A stretch of DNA of 64,000 nucleotides from Hellea sp965224755 (GCA_965224755.1 OZ245061.1:2108001-2172000); one strand, 5' to 3'. Shown: positions 41,793 to 50,741, counted from the first letter of the stretch. The notes: a model not told the origin generated them from the sequence alone. Numbers and translations: made by a program.

Positions 41793-42838
41793 TGCGTAAA
41801 ATAAAAGTCATGGATACCGGGCTTCGCACGGGGCGCGAAAACATTGCTCATGACCAAGCTATGATTGATGCCCATGTGGACGGATTGATTGGCGATAGTT
41901 TTAAATTTATCCACTTTAAACCCTGCGCCTTGATAGGGCGGCATCAGGCATTGTCCCAAGAATTAAAGCTTGAGGAATGTGCGCGGCGGGGCGTTCAGAC
42001 CGTGCGCCGGGTGACAGGCGGCGGCGCGATATATTTCGATGAAGGGCAGCTCGGCTGGGCCTTGATTTGCGACCGCAGAACCGTGGGCGGCGACCTGACT
42101 GAAATTACGGAAAAAATATGCACAGCGGCGGCTGTTGGCTTATCCACTCTCGGCATTGACGCGCAGTTCAGGCCGCGAAATGATATTGAGGTGGCAGGAC
42201 AAAAAATATCCGGAACGGGTGGTTTTTTTGACGGAAATACCCTTATGTTTCAAGGCACTGTGTTAATTGATTTAAGTCCAGAAATCATGATGTCTGTGCT
42301 CAATGTTCCGGCGCATAAGCTGGCAAAGCGCGATTTGGAGAGCGCCGCCCAGCGCGTGACCAGCCTCAAAACCCTACTCGGCGAGGCCCCGTCTATGGCC
42401 GATGTTCAAGCTGCAATTACCAAAGGTTTTGAGCAGCATTTAGGCTTTGAGATGGAGGCCGGAGAATTGCCGCAAACCGTTGAAGGTATGGCCAAAACCT
42501 ATCACGCCGAAGAGATTGGCACGGATGAATTTGTTGCCGAAATTGACGCGCCACAGCGCGCCGCTGATATCAAAATCGGGAGCAATGAAAGCGGCAATCT
42601 AAAAGCCTATATCCGGCTTGAGGGGCCGCGTTCAAACCGCCTGCGCGAGGTGATATTTACGGGCGATATTTTTGTCACGCCGCCCCGCACAGTGATGGAT
42701 TTAGAAGCCTATTTGAGAGGCGCTAACATGGCTGACATTGCCGCAAAAACACAAAGCTTTTTTGAGAGGGCTAATATCGGTATGGTGAGCCTGAAACCCT
42801 CGGAGTTTTCAGACGCTATTTTAGAGGCTGCACAATGA
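41792..42838 (+). CDS. lplA: Lipoate-protein ligase, sLpl(AB)-type
   Basis: A 348-residue ligase. RRVTGGGAIYFDEGQLGW near residue 72 binds the lipoyl-adenylate, and RNDIEVAGQKISGTGGFF holds the catalytic Lys138. The C-terminal 100 residues form the accessory LplB-like domain (GNLKAYIRLEGPRSNRLREVIFTGDIF), giving the fused AB form. It attaches octanoate or lipoate to the target lysine of LbpA. Its start overlaps lipS2 and its end overlaps the amidotransferase-like gene by 4 bp, so the set is coupled. Confidence 0.87.
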   Translation: MRKIKVMDTGLRTGRENIAHDQAMIDAHVDGLIGDSFKFIHFKPCALIGRHQALSQELKLEECARRGVQTVRRVTGGGAIYFDEGQLGWALICDRRTVGGDLTEITEKICTAAAVGLSTLGIDAQFRPRNDIEVAGQKISGTGGFFDGNTLMFQGTVLIDLSPEIMMSVLNVPAHKLAKRDLESAAQRVTSLKTLLGEAPSMADVQAAITKGFEQHLGFEMEAGELPQTVEGMAKTYHAEEIGTDEFVAEIDAPQRAADIKIGSNESGNLKAYIRLEGPRSNRLREVIFTGDIFVTPPRTVMDLEAYLRGANMADIAAKTQSFFERANIGMVSLKPSEFSDAILEAAQ

Positions 42839-43545
42839 AATATTTAACTGTCATTCAACATACATCGGCAGGTTATTTAGGCTTGATGGAAGATCATTTG
42901 GAGGGGCGGCGTATCCGCTTTAACTATCACCGCCCGTTTACCGAAAGCGGTAAAGTTCCGCCTTTTTCAGAAGTTGGCGATGGCCTGGTTTTGCTCGGCG
43001 GCGGCCCTTGGGGCAGTGCCGGGGCGGGCAGTGCCGGGGCGCGCGATGTTCCGTCGTTGAAAGAAGAAATTGCACTAGCCCGCGCCTGTTTCATGCAAGG
43101 ATTGCCGATTATAGGCATTGGCTTAGGGGCGCAAATATTAGCGCTCGCAGCAGACGGTAGCGTCGAACAAGCCCCGCTGACATTTAGCGGCGGCATGGCC
43201 CGGCGCACCGCAGATGATGCGCTTAACGGCTTCATGCCCGAGACCTATCCCCATTTTGTCTATATGCGCGACAGACCCGTGCCGCCCGATTATGCCAAAA
43301 TCCTCTCCGTTGATGCAGAAGGCCGCCCGGCCGCGTTCCAGATAGGCAGTAATATGTTCGGCTTTGTCGGTCATCCGGGATTTAAACGGGCGATGGCAGA
43401 AGATTTGATTATGGAGTTTGAGGAATCGCCCGTATCACCGGGCACGGTTTTGGATGATTTGGGCGCACAAAAACATGCGATTTCAGATGCTCTTGTGCCC
43501 ATTATGACCGGACTCGTTCAAATGACGAATTTGATGGCGAAATAG
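42835..43545 (+). CDS. Class I glutamine amidotransferase-like protein without catalytic cysteine
   Basis: A 236-residue protein with the GATase-1 fold: VLLGGGPWG, then PIIGIGLGAQILALAADG and GFVGHPGFK. In active enzymes the second block reads GxCLGxQ and the third HPE. Here residue 96 is Gly in place of the nucleophilic Cys, and Gly182 replaces the Glu, while His180 remains. It should therefore not hydrolyse glutamine. Position in the lip/lpl transcript suggests a structural or binding role in lipoate or sulfur handling. Related genes are reported in other sHdr loci. Confidence 0.7.
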   Translation: MKYLTVIQHTSAGYLGLMEDHLEGRRIRFNYHRPFTESGKVPPFSEVGDGLVLLGGGPWGSAGAGSAGARDVPSLKEEIALARACFMQGLPIIGIGLGAQILALAADGSVEQAPLTFSGGMARRTADDALNGFMPETYPHFVYMRDRPVPPDYAKILSVDAEGRPAAFQIGSNMFGFVGHPGFKRAMAEDLIMEFEESPVSPGTVLDDLGAQKHAISDALVPIMTGLVQMTNLMAK

Positions 43546-43565
43546 TCGTGAAAACCTGTTGCTTA

Positions 43566-43581
43566 AATTAGCAAATACTAA
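43566..43581. promoter_or_regulatory. Candidate sulfur-regulon operator upstream of dsrE3C
   Basis: ATTAG-CAAATA-CTAAT is a perfect 5-6-5 palindrome 93 bp before the dsrE3C ATG, with arms identical to the site before lipS1. Its placement suggests it overlaps the promoter of the shdr operon. Confidence 0.6.
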
Positions 43582-43601
43582 TATAGAGTATATCTAAGAA
43601 A

Positions 43602-43653
43602 GCGCCCCCTGAAGAGGCGCAGGGATTCTAAATCAGCGGGTTTCCCCGTTTTT
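43602..43653 (+). promoter_or_regulatory. Two leader hairpins before dsrE3C
   Basis: GCGCC...GGCGC (43602-43620) and CGGG-N4-CCCG followed by TTTTT (43637-43653) lie between the candidate operator and the ATG. The second could act as a weak terminator for the lip/lpl transcript or as an attenuator. Confidence 0.4.
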
Positions 43654-43673
43654 GTGAAAGAGAGACTGCTCCT

Positions 43674-44054
43674 ATGGCCGAAAAACTCATCATTGTTATG
43701 GCAAATACAGACCCGCGAAATGGCGAGGAATTGGGCGCACCGCTCTTTCAGGCCACTGTCGCCGCCGTCATGGATTATGAAGTCGAAGTTATCTGCACCG
43801 CGACGTCGGGCATCTTGATGAAAAAGGGATTTGCCGAAGGCTTGGTGGTCAAAGAGGGATCAGATAAAACCGTCTATGATTTTATCAAAGACGCGCATGA
43901 GGCCGGCGTGAAATTTTCCTGCTGCTCACCCAATCTCGACTTATTCGATATGACCAAAGATCAGCTTATCCCCGAATGCACTGATATTGTCGGCGGGGCT
44001 TACCTCATCGAAGAAATTATGGAAGATGATAACGTCCGCGTGATGACCTACTAA
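43674..44054 (+). CDS. dsrE3C: DsrE3C-type sulfurtransferase
   Basis: A 126-residue DsrE-family protein: LIIVMANTDPRNGEELGAPLFQATVAAVMDYEVEVICTATSG, then VKFSCCSPNLDLF with the adjacent cysteines 83 and 84 that can hold a persulfide. Proteins of this type are encoded directly before shdr genes in sulfur-oxidising bacteria and accept sulfur from TusA. It is the first gene of the shdr operon, and shdrC1 follows after 9 bp. Confidence 0.85.
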   Translation: MAEKLIIVMANTDPRNGEELGAPLFQATVAAVMDYEVEVICTATSGILMKKGFAEGLVVKEGSDKTVYDFIKDAHEAGVKFSCCSPNLDLFDMTKDQLIPECTDIVGGAYLIEEIMEDDNVRVMTY

Positions 44055-44063
44055 GGAACAAGC

Positions 44064-44810
44064 ATGGGACACCATTCAACATCGACACGGGTTGAGAAAC
44101 ATATTGGCGACCCTTATGAGGGTAGCGAAGAGGTTAGCCGCGAGGTCCTTGAAGAAGTTTTCAAAGATATTCAAAGCGACTTGCGCTATGATCATGAGCT
44201 TAGCGGGTGTCTGAATTGCGGTATTTGCACGGCGACATGCCCTGCCGCGCATTATTATGATTTCAGCCCGCGCGAGATTGTCCAGCTTCTCTGGACAGAA
44301 AATCTCGAAGGCATACACGACGCTATGCAGGAAAAAATCTGGTCTTGCGCCCAGTGTTACACTTGCGCGGCGCGCTGTCCTTTCGGAAATTCGCCCGGCG
44401 GGCTTATCATGCTCATGCGCGAAACTGCGATTAAACACGGCATGGAAAGCGCCAAAAGCGTGCTGCGGCCATTCTCGCGGGTTATGCTTAAGCTGATTTC
44501 GACCGGCAACCAATTATCGCCGGATATGATTAACCCGGAGCATTTTGCCGATTGGGGCCCGAATATTTCCAAAATTGACGCGCCTTTGACCTTGCTGCGT
44601 AAAGCCATTCCGATGCCAACGCTGAATACGATTAAGACCGCATGGGAAACCAATCTCAAGACCTCGATTGAGCTCTACACGATTTGGGAAGAGACAGGCG
44701 TGCTCGATCAACTTGAAACCATTGATGAAAATCTATTCGACGTCATCATCGATATCATGGACGAAAAACGCGATGACTGGGAAGATTTCCTCGACGAAGA
44801 AGACTATTAA
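44064..44810 (+). CDS. shdrC1: sHdrC1, heterodisulfide reductase-like Fe-S subunit
   Basis: A 248-residue protein with two 4Fe-4S motifs: CLNCGICTATC (cysteines 49, 52, 55, 59) and CAQCYTCAARC (95, 98, 101, 105), as in HdrC. It would pass electrons between the sHdrB1 active site and the FAD of sHdrA. The C-terminal 90 residues are acidic and helical. It is cytoplasmic. It is closely linked to dsrE3C and shdrB1. Confidence 0.9.
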   Translation: MGHHSTSTRVEKHIGDPYEGSEEVSREVLEEVFKDIQSDLRYDHELSGCLNCGICTATCPAAHYYDFSPREIVQLLWTENLEGIHDAMQEKIWSCAQCYTCAARCPFGNSPGGLIMLMRETAIKHGMESAKSVLRPFSRVMLKLISTGNQLSPDMINPEHFADWGPNISKIDAPLTLLRKAIPMPTLNTIKTAWETNLKTSIELYTIWEETGVLDQLETIDENLFDVIIDIMDEKRDDWEDFLDEEDY

Positions 44811-44821
44811 GGAGAAGACTG

Positions 44822-46207
44822 ATGACAGCGCAAAATAATGATGGCGGCGAACGCTTTACAGGTCACGGCTCTGAATGGCGCGATTCCAACCTCAGCCAAG
44901 AAGATGCCCTGAAGGCAACAAGCTGGGTCGAGGCCAAGATCGATAAGCGCTCTATGCTGACCAATAAAGACCGGGTTCACGATATTCGCGATGTTATGTG
45001 GCAGCTCGAAAAAGAAGGCGAGATCAAAGTCCACCGTGTTGAGGAACAACACGCCCCGCGCATGGCCAAGACGCTCTATGGCTGGGATAAGAAAATCCCG
45101 ACGCGCCAGCTTTGGCATCATAAATCCTGCGGCCAATGCGGTAATATTCCCGGCTATCCGACCTCGCTTCTCTGGATGATGAACGAGATGGATATTCCCT
45201 ATCTTGACGAAACTGACCAGACCTCTTGCACGGCTTGGAACTATCACGGCTCAGGCATTGGCAATCTTGAAAGCCTCGCCGCTGTTTTCCTGCGCAATTT
45301 CCATCAGGCCTATGTTTCGGCCAAAGCTGAAGGCAAGCCCGAAGGTTATTATTACCCGCTTGTGCATTGCGGCACTTCATTCGGGAATTACAAAGAAGTG
45401 CGCGAATATCTTCTTCTCTCGGCTGAACTGCGCGATAAGGTGAAGAAAATACTGGGCAAGCTAGACCGTCTTGTTGATGGCAAGCTCCTCATCCCCGAAG
45501 AGGTCGTGCATTATTCCGAATGGGTGCATATTATGCGCCAAGACATTGCCAATCGCCAGACTATTGATGTCTCCAATATCCGCGCGACCATTCATCCGGC
45601 CTGCCATGTTTATAAAATGGTGCCGCAAGATGTTATCTATGATGACGATGTTCTGGACGGCAACCGCGTCGCGGTTTCAACCGGCATTATGCAATCCCTC
45701 GGCACGCAAATCATTGACTATTCAACATGGTATGATTGCTGCGGTTTTGGTTTCCGGCACATTATTTCCGAGCGCGAATTTACGCGCAGCTTCGCCATTG
45801 ACCGCAAGATTAAAATCGCCGTCGATGAGGCCAATTCCGATGTCATGATCGGCCATGATACCGGCTGTATCACGACGCTTGATAAGAACCAGTGGATTGC
45901 CAAGGCTGACGAGCGCAATGACGGCAAGAATTACGACTTGCCCGTGATTGCCGATATTCAATTCGCGGCGCTGGCCTGCGGCGCTGACCCGTTCAAAATC
46001 ATTCAATCGCATTGGCATGCCTCGCCGATGGAAATGCTATTTGATAAAATGGGTATTGACTGGCGCAAAGCAAAAGCAGAATTTGAGGACTATCTCAAAC
46101 TCGTTGAGCAAGGCCATCAAGAAAACCTCTATGATCCACGCCGCCGTATTACGGGCGGCCCCGGATTTATTAAACCCGAAGAACGCGCAAGATTGGGAAT
46201 GCAATAA
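44822..46207 (+). CDS. shdrB1: sHdrB1, heterodisulfide reductase-like CCG-domain subunit
   Basis: A 461-residue protein. CCG-domain cysteines occur in SCGQCGNIPG near residue 101, SCTAWNYHG near 137, HPACHVY near 262 and YDCCGFGFRH near 305. HdrB subunits hold noncubane Fe-S clusters at these sites. It is unusually long because of an N-terminal 80-residue extension. Its stop overlaps the shdrA start by one base. It is part of the core complex that oxidises sulfur bound to LbpA. Confidence 0.88.
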   Translation: MTAQNNDGGERFTGHGSEWRDSNLSQEDALKATSWVEAKIDKRSMLTNKDRVHDIRDVMWQLEKEGEIKVHRVEEQHAPRMAKTLYGWDKKIPTRQLWHHKSCGQCGNIPGYPTSLLWMMNEMDIPYLDETDQTSCTAWNYHGSGIGNLESLAAVFLRNFHQAYVSAKAEGKPEGYYYPLVHCGTSFGNYKEVREYLLLSAELRDKVKKILGKLDRLVDGKLLIPEEVVHYSEWVHIMRQDIANRQTIDVSNIRATIHPACHVYKMVPQDVIYDDDVLDGNRVAVSTGIMQSLGTQIIDYSTWYDCCGFGFRHIISEREFTRSFAIDRKIKIAVDEANSDVMIGHDTGCITTLDKNQWIAKADERNDGKNYDLPVIADIQFAALACGADPFKIIQSHWHASPMEMLFDKMGIDWRKAKAEFEDYLKLVEQGHQENLYDPRRRITGGPGFIKPEERARLGMQ

Positions 46208-47250
46208 TGAGTAAGCCTATTTTAGTTGTTGGCGGCGGGCCCTCCGGTCTGGCTGCAGCACATTCACTCGCTTCGGTGGGCCAGAAAGTTATATTGGTCG
46301 AGAAAGAAGACCGCCTCGGCGGCGCGCCTATCCTGTCGGGTTATTCCAAGCTCGTGCCGAGCGGCGAATGGGCCAAGGATGCCATTGGCTCCATGGTTGA
46401 CCGCGTTGAAGGCAACAAACTTATCACCATCCATAAAGAGGCTTCAGTCAAAGAATTTTCAGGCAAACCCGGAAATTTCAAAGCCAAATTATCCAGCGGG
46501 AAATCTGTCTCAGCCGGAGCGACAATCCTTTGTACGGGCTTTACCCATTTTGATAGCGTTAACAAACCCGAATGGGGCTTCGGGACTTACCCGGATGTGG
46601 TGACAACAACCCAAGTCGAGCAGATGATTTCGTCGGGCCAAGGCGTGCGCAGGCCGTCCAATGGCGAAAAACCCAAACGCGTGGCTATTTTGCTTTGCGT
46701 CGGCTCACGCGATCGCCAAATCGGGCGCGAATGGTGCTCCAAAATCTGCTGTTCCGTCTCCGCCAAAATGGGCATGGAAATTCGCGAAGAACTGCCCGAT
46801 TGCCATGTCTATATCTATTATATGGATATCCGCACCTTCGGCCTTTACGAGGAAGTCTACTGGAAATCGCAGGAAGAGCATAAAGTCAAATATATCAAGG
46901 CCCGTATCGCGGAAGTCACATCGGACGGCGATAAAGTCATTGTCAAAGGCGAAGACACGCTCGTTAAACGCCCGATCACAATCCCCTTTGATCTGGTAGT
47001 TCATGCTATCGGGATGGATCCCAATGTCGATAATATGCTGATCTCCAGCATTTTTGGTATTGATTTGCATCATTGGGGCTATCTGGCGCAAAAGAATACT
47101 TACGGCGTTATGGGCGCGACCTCACGCGAGGGCGTTTTTGTCGCCGGCGCGGCCACCGGGCCTGAAACCATTGACGATTCCATCGCGCAGGGCACGGCTG
47201 CGGCCATGTCGGCCTTGGCCTTGCTGGCCCCGGCGCAGGCTGCGGAATAG
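46207..47250 (+). CDS. shdrA: sHdrA, FAD-binding subunit
   Basis: A 347-residue flavoprotein. ILVVGGGPSGLAAAHSLASVG binds FAD; CVGSRDRQIGREWCSKICC near residue 165 is the HdrA cluster motif; GVFVAGAATGPETIDDSIAQGTAAA completes FAD binding. It lacks the N-terminal extension and C-terminal ferredoxin domains of methanogen HdrA, as expected for the short sHdrA of sulfur oxidisers. It is the electron hub of the complex. Confidence 0.92.
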   Translation: MSKPILVVGGGPSGLAAAHSLASVGQKVILVEKEDRLGGAPILSGYSKLVPSGEWAKDAIGSMVDRVEGNKLITIHKEASVKEFSGKPGNFKAKLSSGKSVSAGATILCTGFTHFDSVNKPEWGFGTYPDVVTTTQVEQMISSGQGVRRPSNGEKPKRVAILLCVGSRDRQIGREWCSKICCSVSAKMGMEIREELPDCHVYIYYMDIRTFGLYEEVYWKSQEEHKVKYIKARIAEVTSDGDKVIVKGEDTLVKRPITIPFDLVVHAIGMDPNVDNMLISSIFGIDLHHWGYLAQKNTYGVMGATSREGVFVAGAATGPETIDDSIAQGTAAAMSALALLAPAQAAE

Positions 47251-47255
47251 GAAAT

Positions 47256-48149
47256 ATGGCCTCGTTCTTCTCAAAATTTGGCGGACAGAAGGCACCGGTT
47301 TTACCGATTCCTCGCGAAGTCTCGCTTGATTTGAGCGGCCCAGCACTGACGGCGGCCCTGCAAGCCCTGTTAAATTCTTGCGAGGAAGACGGCGGCATAG
47401 AACGCTATGTGCAAGCCGTGAAATTCAAAAACGATCTGTTTCAGGAGGCTTTTGGGATTTCGGAAGAGGGCGAAGGGAAATCCCTAACGCCGGAAAACTT
47501 TCTAAAGCTTTGCATGTTTATGCCAACCGTTCGCCGCCGTATTGGCGATTATGTCACCGATGAAAAATATCCCGAAACCTATGCCGCCATAAAAGCGCTT
47601 TTAGCACCCGGGGAAATTAACGCCCGTATAGAAGCCTTCCAAAATAGATTTCCGCGCGATAAAAAACACCGTTGGGTGCGCGATCTCGCTTCTGAAATTT
47701 TGCATAATACCCACCCTGAACTCTACCCGATGATGACCCGCTGGGTGTGGGATATTAAAGCTAATTCCGGCGTCTTGCGCGAAATTTGGCACGGTAATGT
47801 TGATGACCAAAGACTGGATATCGAGGATGATTACGAAGTTTTCTTAAAACTCCGCGAGGAGCTTTCGGGCTATCTGACATCCAACGGTATTTTTGCCGAT
47901 GTTTTGGTCTATGTCGATCTGCTTTGCGCGCAGGTTTATGCCGGATATATCGCCTCTCAGGGCGGGGCATTTCTAAAAGCGGATTTCGCCGCCAAGCAAG
48001 ACCCGATAATTTTTACGCGCAGACTTTTAGGGCTGGACGGCGTCAAAGCTAAAGCCGACCGGGATATGTCATCCGGTTATATTGATGGAGAGAGCTCATC
48101 GGTTCAATCCATCCTGCGTCTGGCCGATAGCGCCAATGGGAGAGCATAG
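47256..48149 (+). CDS. Conserved sHdr-cluster protein (Hyp) between shdrA and shdrC2
   Basis: A 297-residue soluble protein without cysteine clusters. No named domain is visible; recognisable stretches include GGIERYVQAVKFKNDLFQEAFGIS and LHNTHPELYPMMTRWVWD. A protein of this size is conserved at this exact position in shdr operons (C1-B1-A-hyp-C2-B2) and is presumed to be a complex component or assembly factor. It is flanked by gaps of 5 and 2 bp, so expression is tightly linked. Confidence 0.8.
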   Translation: MASFFSKFGGQKAPVLPIPREVSLDLSGPALTAALQALLNSCEEDGGIERYVQAVKFKNDLFQEAFGISEEGEGKSLTPENFLKLCMFMPTVRRRIGDYVTDEKYPETYAAIKALLAPGEINARIEAFQNRFPRDKKHRWVRDLASEILHNTHPELYPMMTRWVWDIKANSGVLREIWHGNVDDQRLDIEDDYEVFLKLREELSGYLTSNGIFADVLVYVDLLCAQVYAGYIASQGGAFLKADFAAKQDPIIFTRRLLGLDGVKAKADRDMSSGYIDGESSSVQSILRLADSANGRA

Positions 48150-48151
48150 GC

Positions 48152-48892
48152 ATGGCAATTCATGAAAAAAGCCTGATCCGGCCGGAAAATATTACCTCCC
48201 GTGAAAATCTGGTGATTGACGGTGTTGATGTCTCCGGGGACTGGTCAACCTTTATCCATACTCGGGTTGTTTCCGATTATAATGAGGCGCTGGAAGAAGA
48301 AATTGCGGCGCTTCCGGGCGGAGAATATATTCACCGCTGTTGGCAGTGCGGGTCTTGCACCAATAGCTGCACGGTCAATGCCGAGAACCCCGATTTTAAT
48401 CCACGTTACTGGATTTATCTGATCCGCATGGGCATGGAGAGCGAGTTGCTGCGCGATAAAGATATAATCTGGCAATGTGTCTCCTGTAATAAATGCACCT
48501 CCGCTTGCCCGCGTGATGTCGTGCCCGAAGCGGTGATGAAAGCGACCGGCCATTGGCTTGAGCTTAAAGGCCATACTAAACCTTCCAATTCGACTATTTT
48601 TGACGATGTTTTCACCGAACAGGTGATTAAACACGGCAAGATCGAAGACGGCGAAGTCTTGAAGGACTTTATGAAAAAATCCGGCCAGCCGCTCATCCAA
48701 GACTGGATTGTGCAAATGGTCAAACAGATGGTCAAAGGCCTGCCGCTTGGTATGTTGACGAAAATGGGGTGGTCAACCCTGTTTCATCCCAAGACCAAAG
48801 GCTGGGCCTCGGCGCGGGATGCGATTAACGAACATATTGCCGAGGAACATGCGGCGCAGCGTAAGGCTCTTGGCCTTGACGTTGCTGAATAG
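48152..48892 (+). CDS. shdrC2: sHdrC2, second heterodisulfide reductase-like Fe-S subunit
   Basis: A 246-residue protein. The two 4Fe-4S motifs are CWQCGSCTNSC (cysteines 63, 66, 69, 73) and CVSCNKCTSAC (109, 112, 115, 119). It pairs with shdrB2 to form the second C2-B2 half of the sHdr complex. It lies 8 bp from shdrB2. Confidence 0.9.
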   Translation: MAIHEKSLIRPENITSRENLVIDGVDVSGDWSTFIHTRVVSDYNEALEEEIAALPGGEYIHRCWQCGSCTNSCTVNAENPDFNPRYWIYLIRMGMESELLRDKDIIWQCVSCNKCTSACPRDVVPEAVMKATGHWLELKGHTKPSNSTIFDDVFTEQVIKHGKIEDGEVLKDFMKKSGQPLIQDWIVQMVKQMVKGLPLGMLTKMGWSTLFHPKTKGWASARDAINEHIAEEHAAQRKALGLDVAE

Positions 48893-48900
48893 AGGATATC

Positions 48901-49854
48901 ATGGCAGAACTTATCAACACGGTTGACCGCAAGAAAAAATACAAAAAGGTCGCCTATTATCCCGGATGCGCGCTGGAAGGCTCGGCGACGTCCTACGATA
49001 AATCTACGCGCGCCGTTGGCAAAGAATTAGGATTAGAACTGGTCGATGTGAAAGACTGGAACTGTTGCGGGGCAATGGAAGTCAAAAATGTTGACCCTGA
49101 AATCCAGACCTATTTATCCTCGCGGGTGATGTCCAAGGCCGTCAACGAAACCCAACAAGATGTTGTCATGGCGCCGTGTAATGGCTGTTATCATAACCTC
49201 AAAAAAGCCGAATACGACATTACCCACAAAGAAAAATCCAAGGCTGTTGTCGAGAAAATTTCGGCCAAAGCGGGCCATAAGGCTTACCAAGAAGGCGAGA
49301 TTGAAACTATCCATGCGCTGGATTGGATCAAATTTGGTTTTGGCGAAGAGGAACTGAAGGCAAAAATCAAAGGCGGGTTGAAAGGCCTCAAAGTCGCCAA
49401 TTATTACGGCTGTATGTATACGCGCCCGCGCCATATTTTCCCGGAAAAGGATCAGGGCGGAGATAGCGAGTCCACGTCCAAGCCACATTATATGGATGAC
49501 CTTTTGGCTATTGCCGGCGCCGAAAATGTTGAATTTCCTTTAAAAACAGCCTGTTGCGGCGGCGCGCATACTCTATCAGACTCGGATATGTCGACCAAGC
49601 TCGTGCTCAATATTTTGCAAGCGGCAGAAGCTGCCGGAGCGGAAGTCATCGCAACCGAATGCCCGACCTGTCATTCAGGACTGGAAATGCACCAGATCAG
49701 GGCGCTTAAACGCCTCTCCAAAGAGACCAATGTTAAAGTGATCTATTTCACGCAATTGCTTGGCATGGCGATGGGGTTATCCCCGCGCAAAGTCGGGCTG
49801 AATGCCAATATCTCTGATTCGATGAAATTCGTAAAAGAAAAAGGTATCGCCTAA
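48901..49854 (+). CDS. shdrB2: sHdrB2, second CCG-domain subunit
   Basis: A 317-residue protein with two complete CCG units: YPGCALEGSAT, WNCCGAMEVKN and APCNGCYHNL in the first, and YYGCMYTRPR, TACCGGAHTLS and TECPTCHSGLEMHQ in the second. These ligate the two noncubane clusters of HdrB. It is about 140 residues shorter than sHdrB1, which is normal. It follows shdrC2 and precedes a small unknown protein. Confidence 0.92.
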   Translation: MAELINTVDRKKKYKKVAYYPGCALEGSATSYDKSTRAVGKELGLELVDVKDWNCCGAMEVKNVDPEIQTYLSSRVMSKAVNETQQDVVMAPCNGCYHNLKKAEYDITHKEKSKAVVEKISAKAGHKAYQEGEIETIHALDWIKFGFGEEELKAKIKGGLKGLKVANYYGCMYTRPRHIFPEKDQGGDSESTSKPHYMDDLLAIAGAENVEFPLKTACCGGAHTLSDSDMSTKLVLNILQAAEAAGAEVIATECPTCHSGLEMHQIRALKRLSKETNVKVIYFTQLLGMAMGLSPRKVGLNANISDSMKFVKEKGIA

Positions 49855-49858
49855 GATT

Positions 49859-50308
49859 ATGAGAACGATAGCCGAGCTTGAAGATTTTTTTGATGCGCCT
49901 GCCCCCGCAGCATCTGCGCCGGAGCGGGCTGCTGATTATCTAAAAGCCGGCGAGGAAATTTTAGAGCATTGGGTCATCGCCCATGACGGGGTTCCGACCG
50001 GGGACAAGAAAGAGGGCTTTCGTATTCTGGCCCTGCAAAGACAAGGCTCTAAGGGCGATCCGAGCTTTAATGCTTGCCGCGAAACGGCCCGCGAACTTGT
50101 TTATCATTATAACCTCGTGACCTTGGAACCCGGCCATAAAGATGTCGCTACGCGCCTGAAAATGACCGAGATGGTGGCCAAGCATCTTGTACTTTTTGTC
50201 GGCGGCAAATTACAAGTTGCCGGACTTGGCGAGTTTTGTTGCTCTTCCAAGTCTTTGCGGCTAGACAATGATGTATTAGAATCTGAAATAGGAGCCAATC
50301 ATGGCTGA
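49859..50308 (+). CDS. Small conserved protein between shdrB2 and lbpA
   Basis: A 149-residue soluble protein with no recognised domain. The central GFRILALQRQGSKGDPSFNACRETARELVYHYNLVTLEP and the end LQVAGLGEFCCSSKSLRLDNDV, with adjacent cysteines, are the most structured parts. It overlaps lbpA by 8 bp, implying coupling and perhaps a stoichiometric partner of LbpA or the sHdr complex. A small protein at this place is also found in related clusters; its role is unknown. Confidence 0.7.
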   Translation: MRTIAELEDFFDAPAPAASAPERAADYLKAGEEILEHWVIAHDGVPTGDKKEGFRILALQRQGSKGDPSFNACRETARELVYHYNLVTLEPGHKDVATRLKMTEMVAKHLVLFVGGKLQVAGLGEFCCSSKSLRLDNDVLESEIGANHG

Positions 50309-50741
50309 TGTACGTGGATGCCATCTTCCCGATGAGCTGCTTTTTGATGTTGAAAACCATACCTGGTTTTCAGAAGTTGGCGACGGAAATGTTCGCATGG
50401 GCATGACAGCGATTGCAACCGCGCTGGCGGGCGAATTAGTAGCCTTTACGCCCAAGAAAGTCGGACGCAAAGTGCGCCCCGGAAAATCCTGCGCCACAGT
50501 CGAGAGCGGGAAATGGGTTGGCCCGGCGAAATCCGTGGCCGGCGGCGAAGTGATCGAGGTCAATACGGCCTTGGCGGATAACCCCAAATTGGTCAATGAG
50601 GATCCCTACGCCAATTGGATGGTGGTCATTGCCCCCGATGATTGGGACGGCGTTAAAGGGCAATTGATACTTGGCGCGGATGTTGCGGCTAAATATGAAG
50701 CCAAGATGGATGCCGACGGTTTTGCCGGTTGTGACGCCTAA
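50301..50741 (+). CDS. lbpA: Lipoate-binding protein LbpA (GcvH-like)
   Basis: A 146-residue biotinyl/lipoyl domain resembling glycine cleavage H protein: HTWFSEVGDGNVRMGMTAIATALAGELVAF, then VESGKWVGPAKS where Lys71 would be lipoylated. YANWMVVI is the closing motif. In sHdr organisms LbpA, not GcvH, carries sulfur as a lipoate-bound intermediate. No glycine-cleavage genes are present here, and all ligase and synthase genes for the modification lie upstream in the same region. The end GCDA provides a late cysteine. Confidence 0.93.
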   Translation: MADVRGCHLPDELLFDVENHTWFSEVGDGNVRMGMTAIATALAGELVAFTPKKVGRKVRPGKSCATVESGKWVGPAKSVAGGEVIEVNTALADNPKLVNEDPYANWMVVIAPDDWDGVKGQLILGADVAAKYEAKMDADGFAGCDA

